A stretch of DNA of 64,000 nt from Bemisia tabaci (GCF_918797505.1 NC_092800.1:47013022-47077021); one strand, 5' to 3'; positions 50,117-62,127 are shown, counted from the first letter of the stretch. Made by a program: numbers and translations. Notes: generated by a model from the sequence alone, not told the origin.

Positions 50117-50504
50117 ACAATGGAACCCGATAAAGGTACCACTTTCTACGGATTTAATCTTTAATGGAAAAAAAGAAAAAAATCCTAAGCACCTATCGCG
50201 ACTTTGAAAACGCTGGAGTTACGGTTACAAGTAAGAGGGGGGGGGGGGATAAAGTGAAGTATGAATTTTGGTCACAATGAGTATCAAGATGCAATTAATG
50301 GCACGTTTCATGTTAAATGTAACTTTTTCGGCTGGAAAAACCGTCATAAGACAAAAATACAAAATTTTGAAATTCTTGCATTTTAGCCGACTTTGAGGGC
50401 ATATAGCAAATGATGGGAACGTATGATGATGGGAACAATAATTTTTATTTAAAGTACCCTGAAAAATTCTCTTACTGTGGAATTGTTAAAGCTCTTGCTC
50501 AATT

Positions 50505-50760
50505 GCATCAGTGAGAACGAAAACACACTAAATCGAAAAAATGAAAATAATCAAAGATTCACGCAAAACTGCGCAGTAGTTGAAGAAGTTAGCATAAGAA
50601 AAATATTTTTGGTGGCAAAAGACACGTACCTAAGGATACTTTAAAGGTCCAAGTTGAAATAGATGCGTTAACTTCAATGACCTTTATAAAAACTGACTCT
50701 CTTTAATAAAAATTAAGCATTTTTGAGTTACCAAATTGGTGAATTTTCGTTCTCACTGAT
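50505..50760. mobile_element. GAATCAGTGAGAACG family, copy 3
   Basis: GCATCAGTGAGAACG...CGTTCTCACTGAT is flanked by TCAATT (50499-50504 and 50761-50766). The inverted homologue at about 49660-49690 keeps the uninterrupted sequence CTCAATTCTAATGTTG, proving insertion. Confidence 0.75.
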
Positions 50761-50773
50761 TCAATTCTAATGC

Positions 50774-50807
<34 letters not shown>

Positions 50808-51106
50808 GTCAAAATGGGCAAAATACAGAATTTAGCCCGAGGCCGGAGGTGGTTTTTGACCGCTCGCATTCCTTAAACATTTTTTCAGACTTTTTTAGAA
50901 ATTCGGAGGTAACCCTCAAAAAGGAACTCCCTACCTCCATCTCCTCCATTCCCTTCCACTTTTCTTCATTTTCTCATAGTCTCCTTTTTCTATCGCTTTG
51001 TCTATCAAAATCAGTAATATAATAAAAAACCTCAAAAATAACGAAAAAGTTACAATGCGTAACCAGTAAGCTGATTAATGAAATTGATAGACGAAGTGAT
51101 AAGCAG

Positions 51107-51550
51107 CAGGGCCGGATTTACCTACCTACTTGCCGCCCATGAGCCGCCTGTATTTTGCCGCCCCTTCTCATTCGTTTTGAAACATCGATACAAACCATCA
51201 AGTGGGCGTGCCGGAGGAGAAGAGGTGTATAAGACGCGTTTACTCGTGTTGGGCACATTTTTTGTGAAATCACTGTCAACACTAGCACAAGTTCAGGAAA
51301 CTTCGCGCGAAAATTAAGTTCCGTAAACCTATCTCTGTGTGGACGATGCCTTTCATTTATGAGAAAAGAACGAAAAAATTATGAAACAATAAACATGAAT
51401 GTGGTTTAATGATTTTCATTTCCACCGCCGCGCTACGCTGACCACACTGTGTTTGACGCAATGCGTGAAGTATTCATGCAGTCTTGTAGGCACTATGAGT
51501 TTCACGCCAACCGCTACTGACCGCACGATGTTTGAAGCGTTGAAGTGAAG
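51107..51550 (+). mobile_element. hAT-like element (CAGGGCCGGATTTA family), copy 3, right end not found
   Basis: It starts CAGGGCCGGATTTACC and follows copy 1 closely through the TTGCCGCCCAT, ATGAATGTGGTTTAAT and GCAATGCGTGAAGTATTC blocks. It then departs near 51500, and no matching right terminus was seen. It inserted into an older MITE (left end at 51066-51106). Confidence 0.6.
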
Positions 51551-53065
51551 CCGCCCTGGCGCTCACAATCAGTGCTTGTGTGTTGTGTGGGTGTGTAAAT
51601 AAACGCGGAGATCCGTGGCGGTGCTCTAAACTCCTTTTAAATGCCTAAAACGAGCAAATCAATTAAGTTGGGAGGGTTTTGGCACGGTACAAAGCAGGAA
51701 TCCCTGATGAAGTTAGGTTTTTTCTCGCTCATGGTGGTTCCGCCGGTTCAAACAGGCCGTTATTACAGTCCTAGATGAGCGTTAGGTACTCCCAAACGAG
51801 ATTAATTGGTCGATGACGGACCACAATAATCTGAAGTTAAAACAAGCAGTGATCTCCAACGCAATGTGTTGATAAGGCGCGTCATTAACTCGCACAAATC
51901 AACCCCTTTAGTTTTCATTTACAGAGATTTCAAAATAGGCAAGCAGCACAACAAGAGAATTCATACGATCCAACACTTCAACGACACACTTTGACGAGAC
52001 CGCGTATTGTGAATGTAGAAAGCTATTTTCGAACGAATTTAAGTTTTTTGATCTGCCTGAAGCTAAATCTTATCAGATTCTTGAAGAAAAGTGCTGCGGA
52101 ATAATTTAAGCGATGAAAGGAAAAATTCTGTTGAACTCCTAGAAGATAAAGTCGATTTAAAGGTATTTTGGGGCTAAAATACCCAAATCACCGGTAGTAT
52201 AAATCCCGTTATATTATTGAAAAGAAATTGACTCGATATAAATGCAATTGCTTTAAATATGTCTTGATTTTGTTACTTTAAACGTCTTTCCATGGAAAGA
52301 AGTTCAACCATGTCGTGCTTTATTCATTCCTGAATTGAAAGTAAGAAATCTACGTCCCGAAAATCTACCGATTTTCCGTAAAATATCGCAGAAACTTGAT
52401 ATACCAGGTCGATGTACCCACTCGTTGAATTTACGAATCAATTTCGTGAGTGCACATATGTAAAACTTAATATGCTATAGTCATTTTGGGTGCCTTTATT
52501 TTTCAAGAAACAATTACAAGTAATTTCAATCCCGAAGAACCATCATTTTTCCGTATAAAATCGAAAAAATCAAAATATGTCCACTCCCTGATTTCCATAT
52601 GTGCGCAAGTAGCTTTCTGTATGAGCCACGTTTAGCAAATGGTCTAAAGAGTCTCGAGGCTCATCACAGATTGCACTTACGGCTCCATGGCTATCAGAGG
52701 AGTCGTACCAAATTTTGAAAAGATTAACAGGGGTTTGGAGATCTGTCAAAGCAACGTTTTGAACAAAACGGATCAGTAAAATTCTCATTCCCAGAGTGCC
52801 GGTCTGCTCAGCCATCCTCGAATCAGTTCGCTTGCTTCTGCTTATATATGCATATTTTAAATCAGCGCTGCGCATTCTTAGGCTTTTTTTTAAAAAAACC
52901 AAGTAACGTAGACTCTTGGTATTCACTGCACATAAACTAGAAAGCCCCCGAATGAGAAACAACTTTAAATCAAAATTATTGACGGATAAATAAACTTTTT
53001 ACACGCTTTGGAAAATCTCAGAAGTTCGCGGTAGTCACTTTTCGGTAAGGAACTAAGGGACTCGA
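51551..53065. other. Unassigned stretch between MITE halves
   Basis: A minus frame at 52962-52570 (130 codons; NLFKIWYDSSDSHGA, CDEPRDSLDHLL) looks more protein-like than chance but I cannot place it. The plus-strand text near 51990 (RPRIVNVESYFR) faintly recalls hAT transposases; this is weak. Confidence 0.25.
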
Positions 53066-53413
53066 TTATTGTATCGAGTGGGGGGTCGAAACGATCGCAA
53101 AGGCGGTATACTACGTATACGCGCCAAAAAACTATATATGGGTAAGTAACTTTTGAGCAAAAATCAATCTAGAATACTTTTTTTTCGCAATATCATTCCG
53201 TTGCCGCCGCTTTATTTGAATTTAAAACTTGTCCCGATTCCGCCGCCAATCCTCTAGCCAATTAATCGAAGAGGTGACTTCATTTTTTTCCTCTAGCGCT
53301 CCGTCTTAAGGTCTCTGACTGCAACCACCCACCTCCACCTATAGGATCACTCCATTCCTCTTGATCTGCTTTGTCTGCATAGCTTTGCCTATCAGTTTCA
53401 ATAATCAGTCCAC

Positions 53414-54694
53414 GGGTTTATTGTCAGATTGAGGGGGGGGGGGGCTTTTAAAAAACATACCCTAAGTGCACAAACGGTAAATTAACATTTAAGTAGAAAA
53501 ACAAGTGGATTAGCTTTTTTTGGAGGGGGGGGGGGTCAATGACTTGAGCCGGACCTTGATACTTCTGAGGACGCTATTTTTCCGCGGTGCGTTGTTTTTC
53601 TACTTAACTGCTTCTTCATGGACACGGTTTCTTTTGCTTCAGAAAAAAGATTAATAATTCTTGTCTAAAACTTACTACTCCCTCTCGATGAGCGCCCCTC
53701 GGAAATGTTCGGTATAACGAATTTTAATGTTGCAAAGAAGGGCTCCGCGTGCTCCAGATTTCGAGTGCAGCAGATTTTTTTTTATTTTTTTATCGAAAGT
53801 GCAATGTTTAAGAATTTTTTTGGCGGAGAGTTTGGTTTGATACAGCAATTCCATTGGGCGTGGGAAATTTTTGAAAAGAGCATGAAAAAAATGTTTCAAA
53901 CTCTGTCAATTACTGAAAAATTGTCCGATTTACATTCGGTTTGGACAGGGTGGCTTGTTTTTTTGCGTAGAATTGATTTCTGAAATAAAAAAGTAGGGGT
54001 GCCATTTGAAAAGTTCGACTTACGGGTGGGGCACCCCCCGCCCCGCGCCCCTCCCGCGGTTTGGGAAAATTTCGAATACGCCAAAAGGTGTCCCCCTCGA
54101 TACAAACGAACACGTCTTTTCCCGTTTTTCGAAATTCCGACGCGTTCGGCAGATATTCAAGGTGGCTCGTTTTTCGTGAGACACCCTGTATTGACGAAAA
54201 AATACTATCCCAAAATAAAATATTACTTTGGTGTGTATTTATCCTACGGTTGGCCACTGGGCCACACTAATATCCTCGCAGTATCAAACTCTAAGTGCAA
54301 CCGTCTGAAAAGTCCATGAATTTGAATCACCCTGTGTAGTATAAATCTCGCGCACACTATCCTCCTGTAGAAAGTCAAGTCTCAAAGGAAGCCGATTTTT
54401 AAAGCTACGGCAATAACGCGCAGACAAGGATTGGCGATGATATTTAATCCACCAATCGTGACAGGTCGTTGCGTAGAATCGAATTTCTGACTCAAACGCG
54501 AGTTCCTACGGCAAACCGGTAGAGTCGAAGGGCCAGGAAATAGATTTCTGCCTCAATAAATCGACACATATAGCAGGTCAAAATGAACGGGTGAACGCCA
54601 GGTTTATCTCAATATCATAAATACAGGATGTTCCAGGGTTAAACCGTCAGACCGTAGGAGCGTGTTTCATGGGTCAAATAATATTTTATTTAAC
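53414..54694. other. Repeat-like, no gene
   Basis: G runs (53432-53442, 53524-53534) and facing words GGTGGCTTGTTTTTTTGCG and GGTGGCTCGTTTTTCGTG within GC/AT-alternating repeat-like sequence. No ends could be defined. Confidence 0.35.
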
Positions 54695-55474
54695 AACTAG
54701 CAGGAAACCCGTGCTACGCACAGGAAAACCCCACCATCAGCAATCACTGTGATTAGTGATCAGTTACTAATTGTGTTTCTGAATTATTATCTACTATTTC
54801 AAAATTGGCGAGACGCACTGGTTTGATTAAAAAGTTGATATTAGTAGTATGCTGCTATTTTGGTCTGTTCTGCAATAAGCTCACATGATAATTATAATAA
54901 TCAAAAATTCCCAATCAAAAGTTGGTTATTTTCATAAAGATTTGTTACTTTTGTCAGTTCAATGTTTAATTGAAGTTAGCTGGTGAGTTTCAGCCGCGAA
55001 ATAATTACGGGATTTAACCAGCGGTTTCGTTTAATTCACAGCAATGGCGGGTTTGTCATCTACATCGCGGAGAAAACTTGATTTTTCCTGGGATTTTGTA
55101 AAACAAATTAGAAATTACACGATAATCACCACGGTATCACGGCAAATACGTCGTGTTCCTAGCGAATTTTTAAGATCATTACAATTGCGCGTTATTCACA
55201 TCAATATCGTGGCATACACGCGAATCTCTGACTCAATTAAGATTACGTAAATGTGCGCATGAAACTCATAAACATCTGTTACTTGAGATGGGCGAAAACG
55301 TATGATTTTCCTTCAATTTTGTATGATACCACATACCCACTCCGGAGTTCAAATAGTTGCTCGCTTCAATTCTGCTTGTTAAAAGTGACGAATTGGAAGA
55401 ATCCAATCTTAATTTCACGAGAACCATATGGGATGTAACCATCGGTTTCCCTATATAAGATTTAATGTTTTGAA

Positions 55475-55515
<41 letters not shown>

Positions 55516-56692
55516 ATTAGCGATGATTTAAAATTTTGCAAGTAAGACTCATGTGTTTTGGTTAAACTATGATAGAAACAGAAAGCAGGTGAAGAATGTC
55601 GAAGCGATGTTCTAGTTTTGCTCCGCTGTCAGCACCGCGTCTGCAGGCGCACTGCGCAGTGTGACCGAGCCGTCATCACAGTATAGAACGCCTTCAATCT
55701 AGCAAGCGGCAATTTGGACATCTTCCGTGGTGAAATAGTTGTATCAAGAGCGCCCTCCACGATCGGAGTCAAATATTGATGAAATGCGCGCGAAACCCCC
55801 GCTTCTCCTCCGATTGAAGCGTTGCACACCGTCTTTATGTTCCATTTTGATTTATTTATTTTATTTTTGAAGCCAAGCAACAGATTCTCTCAAAATTTCC
55901 CGAGAATTTGCCTTAATCATTTCAAAACAGAAGATAAAAGTAACAAAAAGTAACCCCAGGCGACGTGAAGACTAAATCACAACAATTTTTTTACTTTCGA
56001 ACTTGAGCAGGTAAATTTTTTCAAAAAAAAAAAAAACAAAAAAAAACAAAACGAAACGAAAGGTTCCGCGGAGCACATTTTTCACTAATCTTGCAAAAAA
56101 ACGGAAGAAAACTCGAACCAATGCGCGAACCAATCGCGAAAATCGCGAACCAATGTCATAGAATGAAGAGACTACGTCAGTCTCTTTATTCTATGCCGAT
56201 GCATAGACAGATTTTCCAGATTTTCACATCCCTGAGAGAGTAGCCCGGCAACGGATGCACGAGTCGGAGCTCGCAACAATCATGGCGCGGCGTTTCCAAC
56301 AGCGCGACGCCGAACTCGTTCCATCTTCCTCGCACTCGTTGGACGCTTAACTCCTTCCATCTTCCTCGCACCCGTTGCGCGTACCAGAAGAACACACGTA
56401 AAATTTATCAGTTGTCTTTCAGCGCGAAACGCGGAAATCGCTCCATCTCGCTCGCACTCTCTCTCGCACCCGTTGTCCTTACGGAAAAATCGACCCACGC
56501 GGACCACGATATCCCGCGAACCGGAGGGCGGATCGCGAAATCCTCCCTTATCCGGCGCCTCGGGGTAGAGAGGGATCCCAGTGCGGAATCTCAGGATCAT
56601 ACGGCCTCCCGTTCACGAGATCCGCTGATACGTGAGTGAGTGAGTGAGTGAGCGAGTCAATCAACGTATTTATTAGTATAGATAAAGTTTTC
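54695..56692 (+). mobile_element. Putative decayed element, class uncertain
   Basis: It begins AACTAGCAGGAAACCCGTGC and ends with a (GAGT)n run followed by ATTTATTAGTATAGATAAAG. This start/end style is common in invertebrate repeat families. The interior includes TTGATTTTTCCTGGGATTTTG, a poly(A) tract (55479-55511), a GCGCCTTCAA-type module and a GC-rich part with repeated CCATCTTCCTCGCAC words. Class and boundaries are inference. Confidence 0.35.
55620..55850. repeat. GCGCCTTCAA...GAAATAGTTG module
   Basis: GAACGCCTTCAATCTAGC and GTGAAATAGTTGTATCAAGAGC repeat a module also present at 14068-14132, 26671-26735 and in each satellite monomer at 44566-46106. Confidence 0.5.
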
Positions 56693-56918
56693 TTTCTCCA
56701 AAATTTTCTATGAGACGCGGCGCGGCTACGGCTCAACCAAATTTTTGGGAGAATCATCGTTTTTCACTGTAATTCGGAGGCGGTTTTGGGCAGAAATTCA
56801 TGGGATATGACAACCTGTAATGTTTCATTGAAGGTTTTGGACTTGGAAGACAAGGCACATTATAGTTCAGTTTTAGCAGGGAAGTGATTCAATTCTTATC
56901 ATCTTTATAGCCACCATA

Positions 56919-57228
56919 AGCCTGTGTCACACTATATCAAAGTTAGCCATCAAAATATCATCAAGGTCGGGTGTTGTGATTGGCTTATATTCAATAACTT
57001 GGACCAATTACATCACTTGACCTTGGCTTATTCGATGACTTGGACCAATCATCGATAACTTGGACCAATCACAGCACTTGACCTTGGCTTATTCGATGAC
57101 TTGAACCAATCATCGATAACTTGGACCAATCACAGCACTTTGACCTTGGCTTATTTGATGACTTGGACCAATCACAGCACTTGACCTTGACATTTTGATG
57201 CAGTATTTTGATATTTTCACACAGGCTA
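56919..57228. mobile_element. MITE with internal 60-66-bp tandem repeats
   Basis: AGCCTGTGTCACACTATATCA faces TGATATTTTCACACAGGCT. The interior repeats CAGCACTTGACCTTGGCTTATTCGATGACTTGGACCAATCA about three times (57015-57180). The minus-strand frame over the tandem repeats is not a gene. Confidence 0.65.
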
Positions 57229-59144
57229 TAGTCTTAATTTGCACGTGATTCTGGTGATAAGACTGAGGGATGGGATGTTTCATTCTACAATGACCCGCCA
57301 GAATTGGCACAATCTAATTCATCGTGCCATGCTGATCCTCCCTTACTACATCAAGAAACCTCCAGATAGAAGCGGGATGAAAACTCGTCTCCGTGCGAGA
57401 GGGGAGGGGTATAATTCACCCCCCCCCCACCAAATTTGAATGTTGTGGCATGGACCAAGAGAATAAATAATTACCCCCCCCCCCCAACTCCCAATTTAAA
57501 CCTGTATTAAAAACCGTTACCACGCGACTACAGCGAACTTGGCAGAGGGTGCGGTGAACTAACGCCACAGCTTTCCACGATCATATACCTATTCTATGGT
57601 AGGTTAGTATTCCATGCAATTTCCGTTGTAAATTTCATGATTCATTTGATTAGATAATTTGGTACATTTTAGTTTAGTAAACTAATGAAATAGTACACTG
57701 AAAAAAAATTCTCGGCGTTTTTACCAAGGTCCGTTGGTAACTTTACCATCTCACTTTTTTTGGTAATGTTACCAAGACAGACTGGTAAGCTTACCTAAAA
57801 ACCGATACATTTACTGATTTTATCAGATAAGAATACCACTTTTATTGGTAATCAATTCCCGGTAACTTTACCGTTTTATCTCGGTAATTCAAACACAGTC
57901 GATAAGAAAATCTTGGTGTTTTTACCAAGGTCCATCTGTAACTTTTATACTCGGTAACCCGGAGACTTTATTAAGCTTTAATTAAAAATGGGAAACTTTT
58001 CACACTAAACTCTTCAGAACTTCAAAACGTTCACGAGGATCTAGAAACTTCCATGAGCTCTGAATGATAAGCCTAAATTAGCGGTGCATGGAAACATAAT
58101 GCACCAGCGGGCCGATTGTTGAATCGTTATCGAATGATCCATATCGATAAATCCCTATCTTCACAATGGTGTATATCGATCAAGGTCATTCGATATAGAT
58201 TCAACAATCGACCCGCAGGAGAACCCAGTCGTCGGTTTAGTTCACTAGATCCTCTGCCCAGGCACATCTGGTGTCGCCGCTAACTGGATTTGAGGGTCGC
58301 CTTATTTATTCTCTTGGTCCATGTTGTGATCTTCATGTAGGCCACAACACTTTTTTGTAGACTTTAGAAGCAAGGAGATCCATCATACATAGGTAGACAA
58401 TTTGTAGCCTTCATTTAAGATGGAGTAAATTAACGCGGAGACCAAGAAAAAAGTAGGCGTTATACAGTAAACCTATTGACTTGAAACCAATTTCGCCCAG
58501 TTTGAAATTTTTGGGAGTTTTTGTTCCGAAACGTTCGCTAAACACCTAAGATGCTCTGGTATCTATGACTTAATAAACATTTTAAGTTGCTGGCGGTTTA
58601 TAGTCCTTCTGTTAAACAAATGGAGTGAACTTGAAAAAAGATCCGCCAATTTTGTGTTCTGATCATGGCGGATAAAATGATGAAACAATATTATTTTCTC
58701 TAAAAAGCGCAGTAAAGGCGGAATTGTAAAAATCATTTTGCGATTTAATCAAATAAAAGCTCAATTTCTTTGCCATGCCATATTCATTAGGTCGATAAAA
58801 TCGGATTTTAAACAACCACAAACTGAGTTTAATACCTATGTAAAAAAGGCAGGATAATTCAAAACGAATTGCACCTTATTTCAATTTAATTGCAATGAAT
58901 TCCAAAGAAAGAAGCATCTTCAATTAAAGTACAGACAGAGTACAGATAACATCATATTCCGATATTACATATCAATAATCTTACTATGTAATCGCAATTT
59001 ATTGCAACCTGCCTTTTTTATTGGGTCTTAGTACTCCGTATTTTGACCTGTAATCTTATAAACCAAGCCTATAAGCTCGACTCATAAGCCTACGAGGCTA
59101 GACGCCGCAGAGCGCCAGAGAGCGCTGTGAAAGCGACTCTTACA
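57229..59144. other. No gene; MITE and short direct repeats
   Basis: GGTGTTTTTACCAAGGTCC-type words recur about 207 bp apart (57714, 57918) within a GGTAA-rich stretch that may be another decayed element. The 110-bp MITE lies at 58107-58216. Confidence 0.4.
58107..58216. mobile_element. 110-bp MITE
   Basis: GCGGGCCGATTGTTGAATC faces GATTCAACAATCGACCCGC; inner ATCGAATGATCCATATCGAT pairs with ATATCGATCAAGGTCATTCGAT. Confidence 0.65.
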
Positions 59145-59630
59145 CAGGGTGATCCAAAAGTCTTTTCTACCCCCTCTAACTTTTTATCTAACTGAGGTAA
59201 AGATTTGAAACTTGGGGGATGCTCCTAAGTCAACGGTAGCTACTTTTTGGCCCCCCTAAAATTTTCAGGGAGGCTCCCTTGGGGGGCAACGGACCCCAAC
59301 TTTTTTTTCAAATAGGAAGACCCCTTTTGCGATAGTTCGTTCAAAAGAACATAAAGAAGAAAACTTTTCTCGCAAATCCGTAGTCAATATCTCAAACCGT
59401 TCCAAAATGACGGCCAGTTCAAGTTCAAAAAGGCGTAGGTTGAAGTTCAAACAAGCAGTTCCAACGCCAAAGCGTTGGAGGGCGCTTCTTTAACACTGCG
59501 CATGCGAGGAACGTTTTCATACGGCCAAGCGAGAGTATTGCGGACGGACGATGTATAACAAATTGCCTACGTGAAGGTGGTCCGGCAGCAACATACCCGC
59601 CGCTAGTCTCTGGAAAACAATAGAAAATAG

Positions 59631-60066
59631 TAGAGTCCCTTTATACCCAGAGTTAAGACAACTCACTTTTGGTTCGGCTGAAAGTGGCCTAAAAAAAAAT
59701 CCAATTCTGATTGGTTCTCACTCATGGAGGCCGAAACGAGTGCACCAAGATGGCGGTACCTCGAATGTGAACAAGAATAATGAAAATATTACCTAATTGT
59801 GGTTTATCAAGAATAAATTGTCATTTCCATCGGTCCAAAATGAAAAGAGAATAAGAAATTATTCACAAACCAATCTCATTTTCTTTTTAATTGATCAATT
59901 TGTTGATGTTGTTGTTTTTGTGTGACAGACATCGCAGGATTCCTGATCCTTATCCCTCAATATCGTTCGTTTGGGTGCACTCGTTTCGGCCTCCATGGCC
60001 AGCCAAGGCCGGCTGTCAGTCAGCTGATAATCGAGTTGTCTTAACTCTGGGTATAAAGGGACTCTA
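59631..60066. mobile_element. MITE (TAGAGTCCCTTTATA family), copy B
   Basis: Inverted ends TAGAGTCCCTTTATACCC and its complement extend about 32 bp through GAGTTAAGACAAC. A perfect 8-bp TSD, GAAAATAG, lies at 59623-59630 and 60067-60074. It is the same family as 27332-27645. The short minus-strand frame inside (60122-59895) is not considered a gene. Confidence 0.8.
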
Positions 60067-60192
60067 GAAAATAGTAGCTGCGTACGTTGCCAGCGAGCGC
60101 GCTGCGAGCGCATCTGTTTCAATTACCTAGCATCGAGTCGGGCCTCTAACTTTCTATTCTCTCTGACATAACCTTAAACCTTCAACCCAGAG

Positions 60193-60529
60193 CAGAGACA
60201 AGAGACCCTCCACTGGCCTCCTAGCGACAGGTGGAAGCTTTTACTTTCGGGGTTTCAACAATTCCTTATGGACAATTATGAGCGAGCAACAGTCATCACC
60301 ATATTTTCGGCTGTTGACTTACCTACAGGGTCGATGATGAGCTTCGGATGACGTCATAAGCCAAACAACTTTCCCAAACGTCGGCCATTTTCGGCTTGTT
60401 TGCAAAACGAAACTGCCAACACGTTGTTGAACATCAACCATGTAGGTAAGTCAACAGTAGAATGCTGAAGTCCCGAAAGTAAAAGCTTCCACCATAGCCA
60501 AGTTACTAGTGGAGGGTCTCTTGTCTCTG
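60193..60529. mobile_element. hAT-like MITE
   Basis: Inverted ends CAGAGACAAGAGACCCTCC and complement are flanked by a perfect 8-bp TSD, ACCCAGAG (60185-60192, 60530-60537). Inner blocks GGAAGCTTTTACTTTCGG and TTGACTTACCTAC also pair with their complements. Confidence 0.8.
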
Positions 60530-61718
60530 ACCCAGAGCCGCAAACAGCTGACGCTTGACGATGCTGCGCCGAGAAAATGAACCAATCACAAAATAGCACA
60601 GTAATACGTCACTAAAATGAAGAGATCACGTGACTGTTCGTGATTTTTTCGAATCAATCTGAAACTTCAACCTCGAGTATGAGGCATTTAAGCATAACGA
60701 AGCCCCAAAATAGTTTAACCAGGTAATACGTCCGTGCGAGATTGTTATGCTTAAAAGCAAAACATTTCACGAAAACTTTTACGAATACCAGATGCAGAAG
60801 AAAATCAAATTTTCCCGGGTGTACCAGAATGGCGTCATTACCCATAAGGCAAAACGGTATGTAGTATAGTACATGTTACATCGGGGGAGTCGAACGGCTG
60901 GAAAGGGCGCATCTGGTACCCAGAAGCGCCCAAAAGGTCGAAAATTCACACCGGTCACATGTCGATTGATTTGCGCGAAAATCTGTATCTTAAAGTATTT
61001 TGACACGAGAAGAACGAATTAGACGTTAGATTTGAAAAAAAAAAACCGAAATTTCGAAAATGGCCGCCGGTTATAGTTCAAAATGACCAATTTTTTTTTT
61101 TTTTTTTTTTTTTTGAGATCTAAGTTCAAATGTGTTAAACTTATGCCAAAATACCCTTAAGTTACAAGTTTCAGGAAATCCATCATCAAAAAACGGGATA
61201 GCAATTTTCGGCTTTTTTGAACTTTAACCGGCCGCCATTTTGAAACGGTTTGAGATATTGACTTCGGGTTTGCGCGAAAAGTTTTCTTTTTATATGTTCT
61301 TTTGGACGAGCTATCCCAAAAGGGGTCTTCCAATTTGAAAAAAAAGTTGGGGTCGGCCGTTGCCCCCCAGGGGGGGACCTCCCTGAAGATTTTAGGAGGG
61401 CCAAAAAGTAGCTCCCTTTGACCTAGGAACATCCCCCACGTTCCTCAAATCTTTACCTCAATTAGGTAGAAAGTTAGAGGGGACGGAAGGGACTTTTGGA
61501 TCATCCCTGTTGCATGCAACTTATAATCTTCCTCAATTCTGGCACTTCAGACTATTATTTGTCAAAAAATTCACGCAGAATCGCAGAACACTCCCATCAC
61601 ACGAGTTGCATTTAATTACCAATTTTTGAATTTTTGAGGATTTTACCCGTAAACGGTCACAAAAGTAATCTATTGTACATGCAAGTATCCATAATGTTTT
61701 TGGGTTCATGTAAGTACT

Positions 61719-62012
61719 TCAGCCAACTGGGCTTGGCGGATATCCCCCCGAACCAGGCGGATATCCTCCTGAACCAGGCGGTGTTGGATACTTGTGAATT
61801 TCTACCTTGACATTGTTATTTATGGTAATATTTTTATCCCAATTTGCTATATCATTTTTGTAATTCATTGCGTGTGAGGTGTCATCTGCGTGTGCTGTAT
61901 GTTCATAGTTCGAGCCGCTGACAACAGGGATCATCCATGGAGCCCCCGTTATGAATGACGTCAGAGATGAAGCTACGAGAAGGATGACGATCAAATCCAG
62001 ACACCTCCTCAT
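61719..62012 (-). CDS. Small secreted Pro/Gly-rich protein
   Basis: This 97-residue protein has a textbook signal peptide (MRRCLDLIVILLVASSLTSF, cleavage likely near GA-PW at about 24). A short polar mature region follows, containing NITINNNVKVEIHKY, and then a tail of PPGSGGY units. The two units come from a 21-bp direct DNA repeat at about 61729-61770. The stop is TGA. Eight or more bases upstream of the ATG lies GAAGTTTTCAG|ATCTCAC on the minus strand, a good acceptor at 62027, so a 5' non-coding exon probably lies upstream. A possible poly(A) signal (ATTAAA, minus) sits near 61611-61616. I do not recognise the family. Secretion is well supported; a cuticular, salivary or silk-like role is only a guess. 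Confidence 0.6.
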   Translation of the reverse strand: MRRCLDLIVILLVASSLTSFITGAPWMIPVVSGSNYEHTAHADDTSHAMNYKNDIANWDKNITINNNVKVEIHKYPTPPGSGGYPPGSGGYPPSPVG

Positions 62013-62127
62013 GTTGTATCGTGAGATCTGAAAACTTCAAAAACGTGTGCCATATTCATTGTTATTCCGGAAATAGCTCATTTCCTTGGAGAGGTCCTGT
62101 ATGACTTATATTGTACTTAACTTCAGT

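Larger units (their letters stand above)
49560..50880. repeat. Foldback of about 1.3 kb with nested elements
   Basis: The left arm (about 49560-49770: AAATTATTTTGCCCATTTGACG, TTGAGCAAGAGCTTTAA, CATCATACGTTCCCATCATT) is complementary to the right arm (about 50390-50880). A 305-bp hairpin sits between the arms and the GAATCAGTGAGAACG copy interrupts the right arm. Confidence 0.7.
51066..53413. mobile_element. GACAAAGC MITE family, copy split by later insertion
   Basis: The left end GCTGATTAATGAAATTGATAG lies at about 51070. The complementary right end (GCTTTGCCTATCAGTTTCAATAATCAG) lies at 53389-53409. The hAT-like copy beginning at 51107 and further sequence separate them. The pairing of these two ends is inference. 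Confidence 0.4.
59145..61509. mobile_element. Long-TIR element with nested MITEs
   Basis: The ends are CAGGGTGATCCAAAAGTC (59145) and the complement of CAGGGATGATCCAAAAG (ending 61509). About 310 bp of each end pair with one another, including CCTAAAATTTTCAGGGAGG versus its complement. Two MITEs with their own TSDs (59631-60066, 60193-60529) sit inside, so they inserted later. No convincing TSD was found for the outer element. Confidence 0.7.

Noticed and set aside
56186..56640. Arg-rich frames on both strands
   Set aside because: They derive from a GC-rich repeat with CCATCTTCCTCGCAC-type words.
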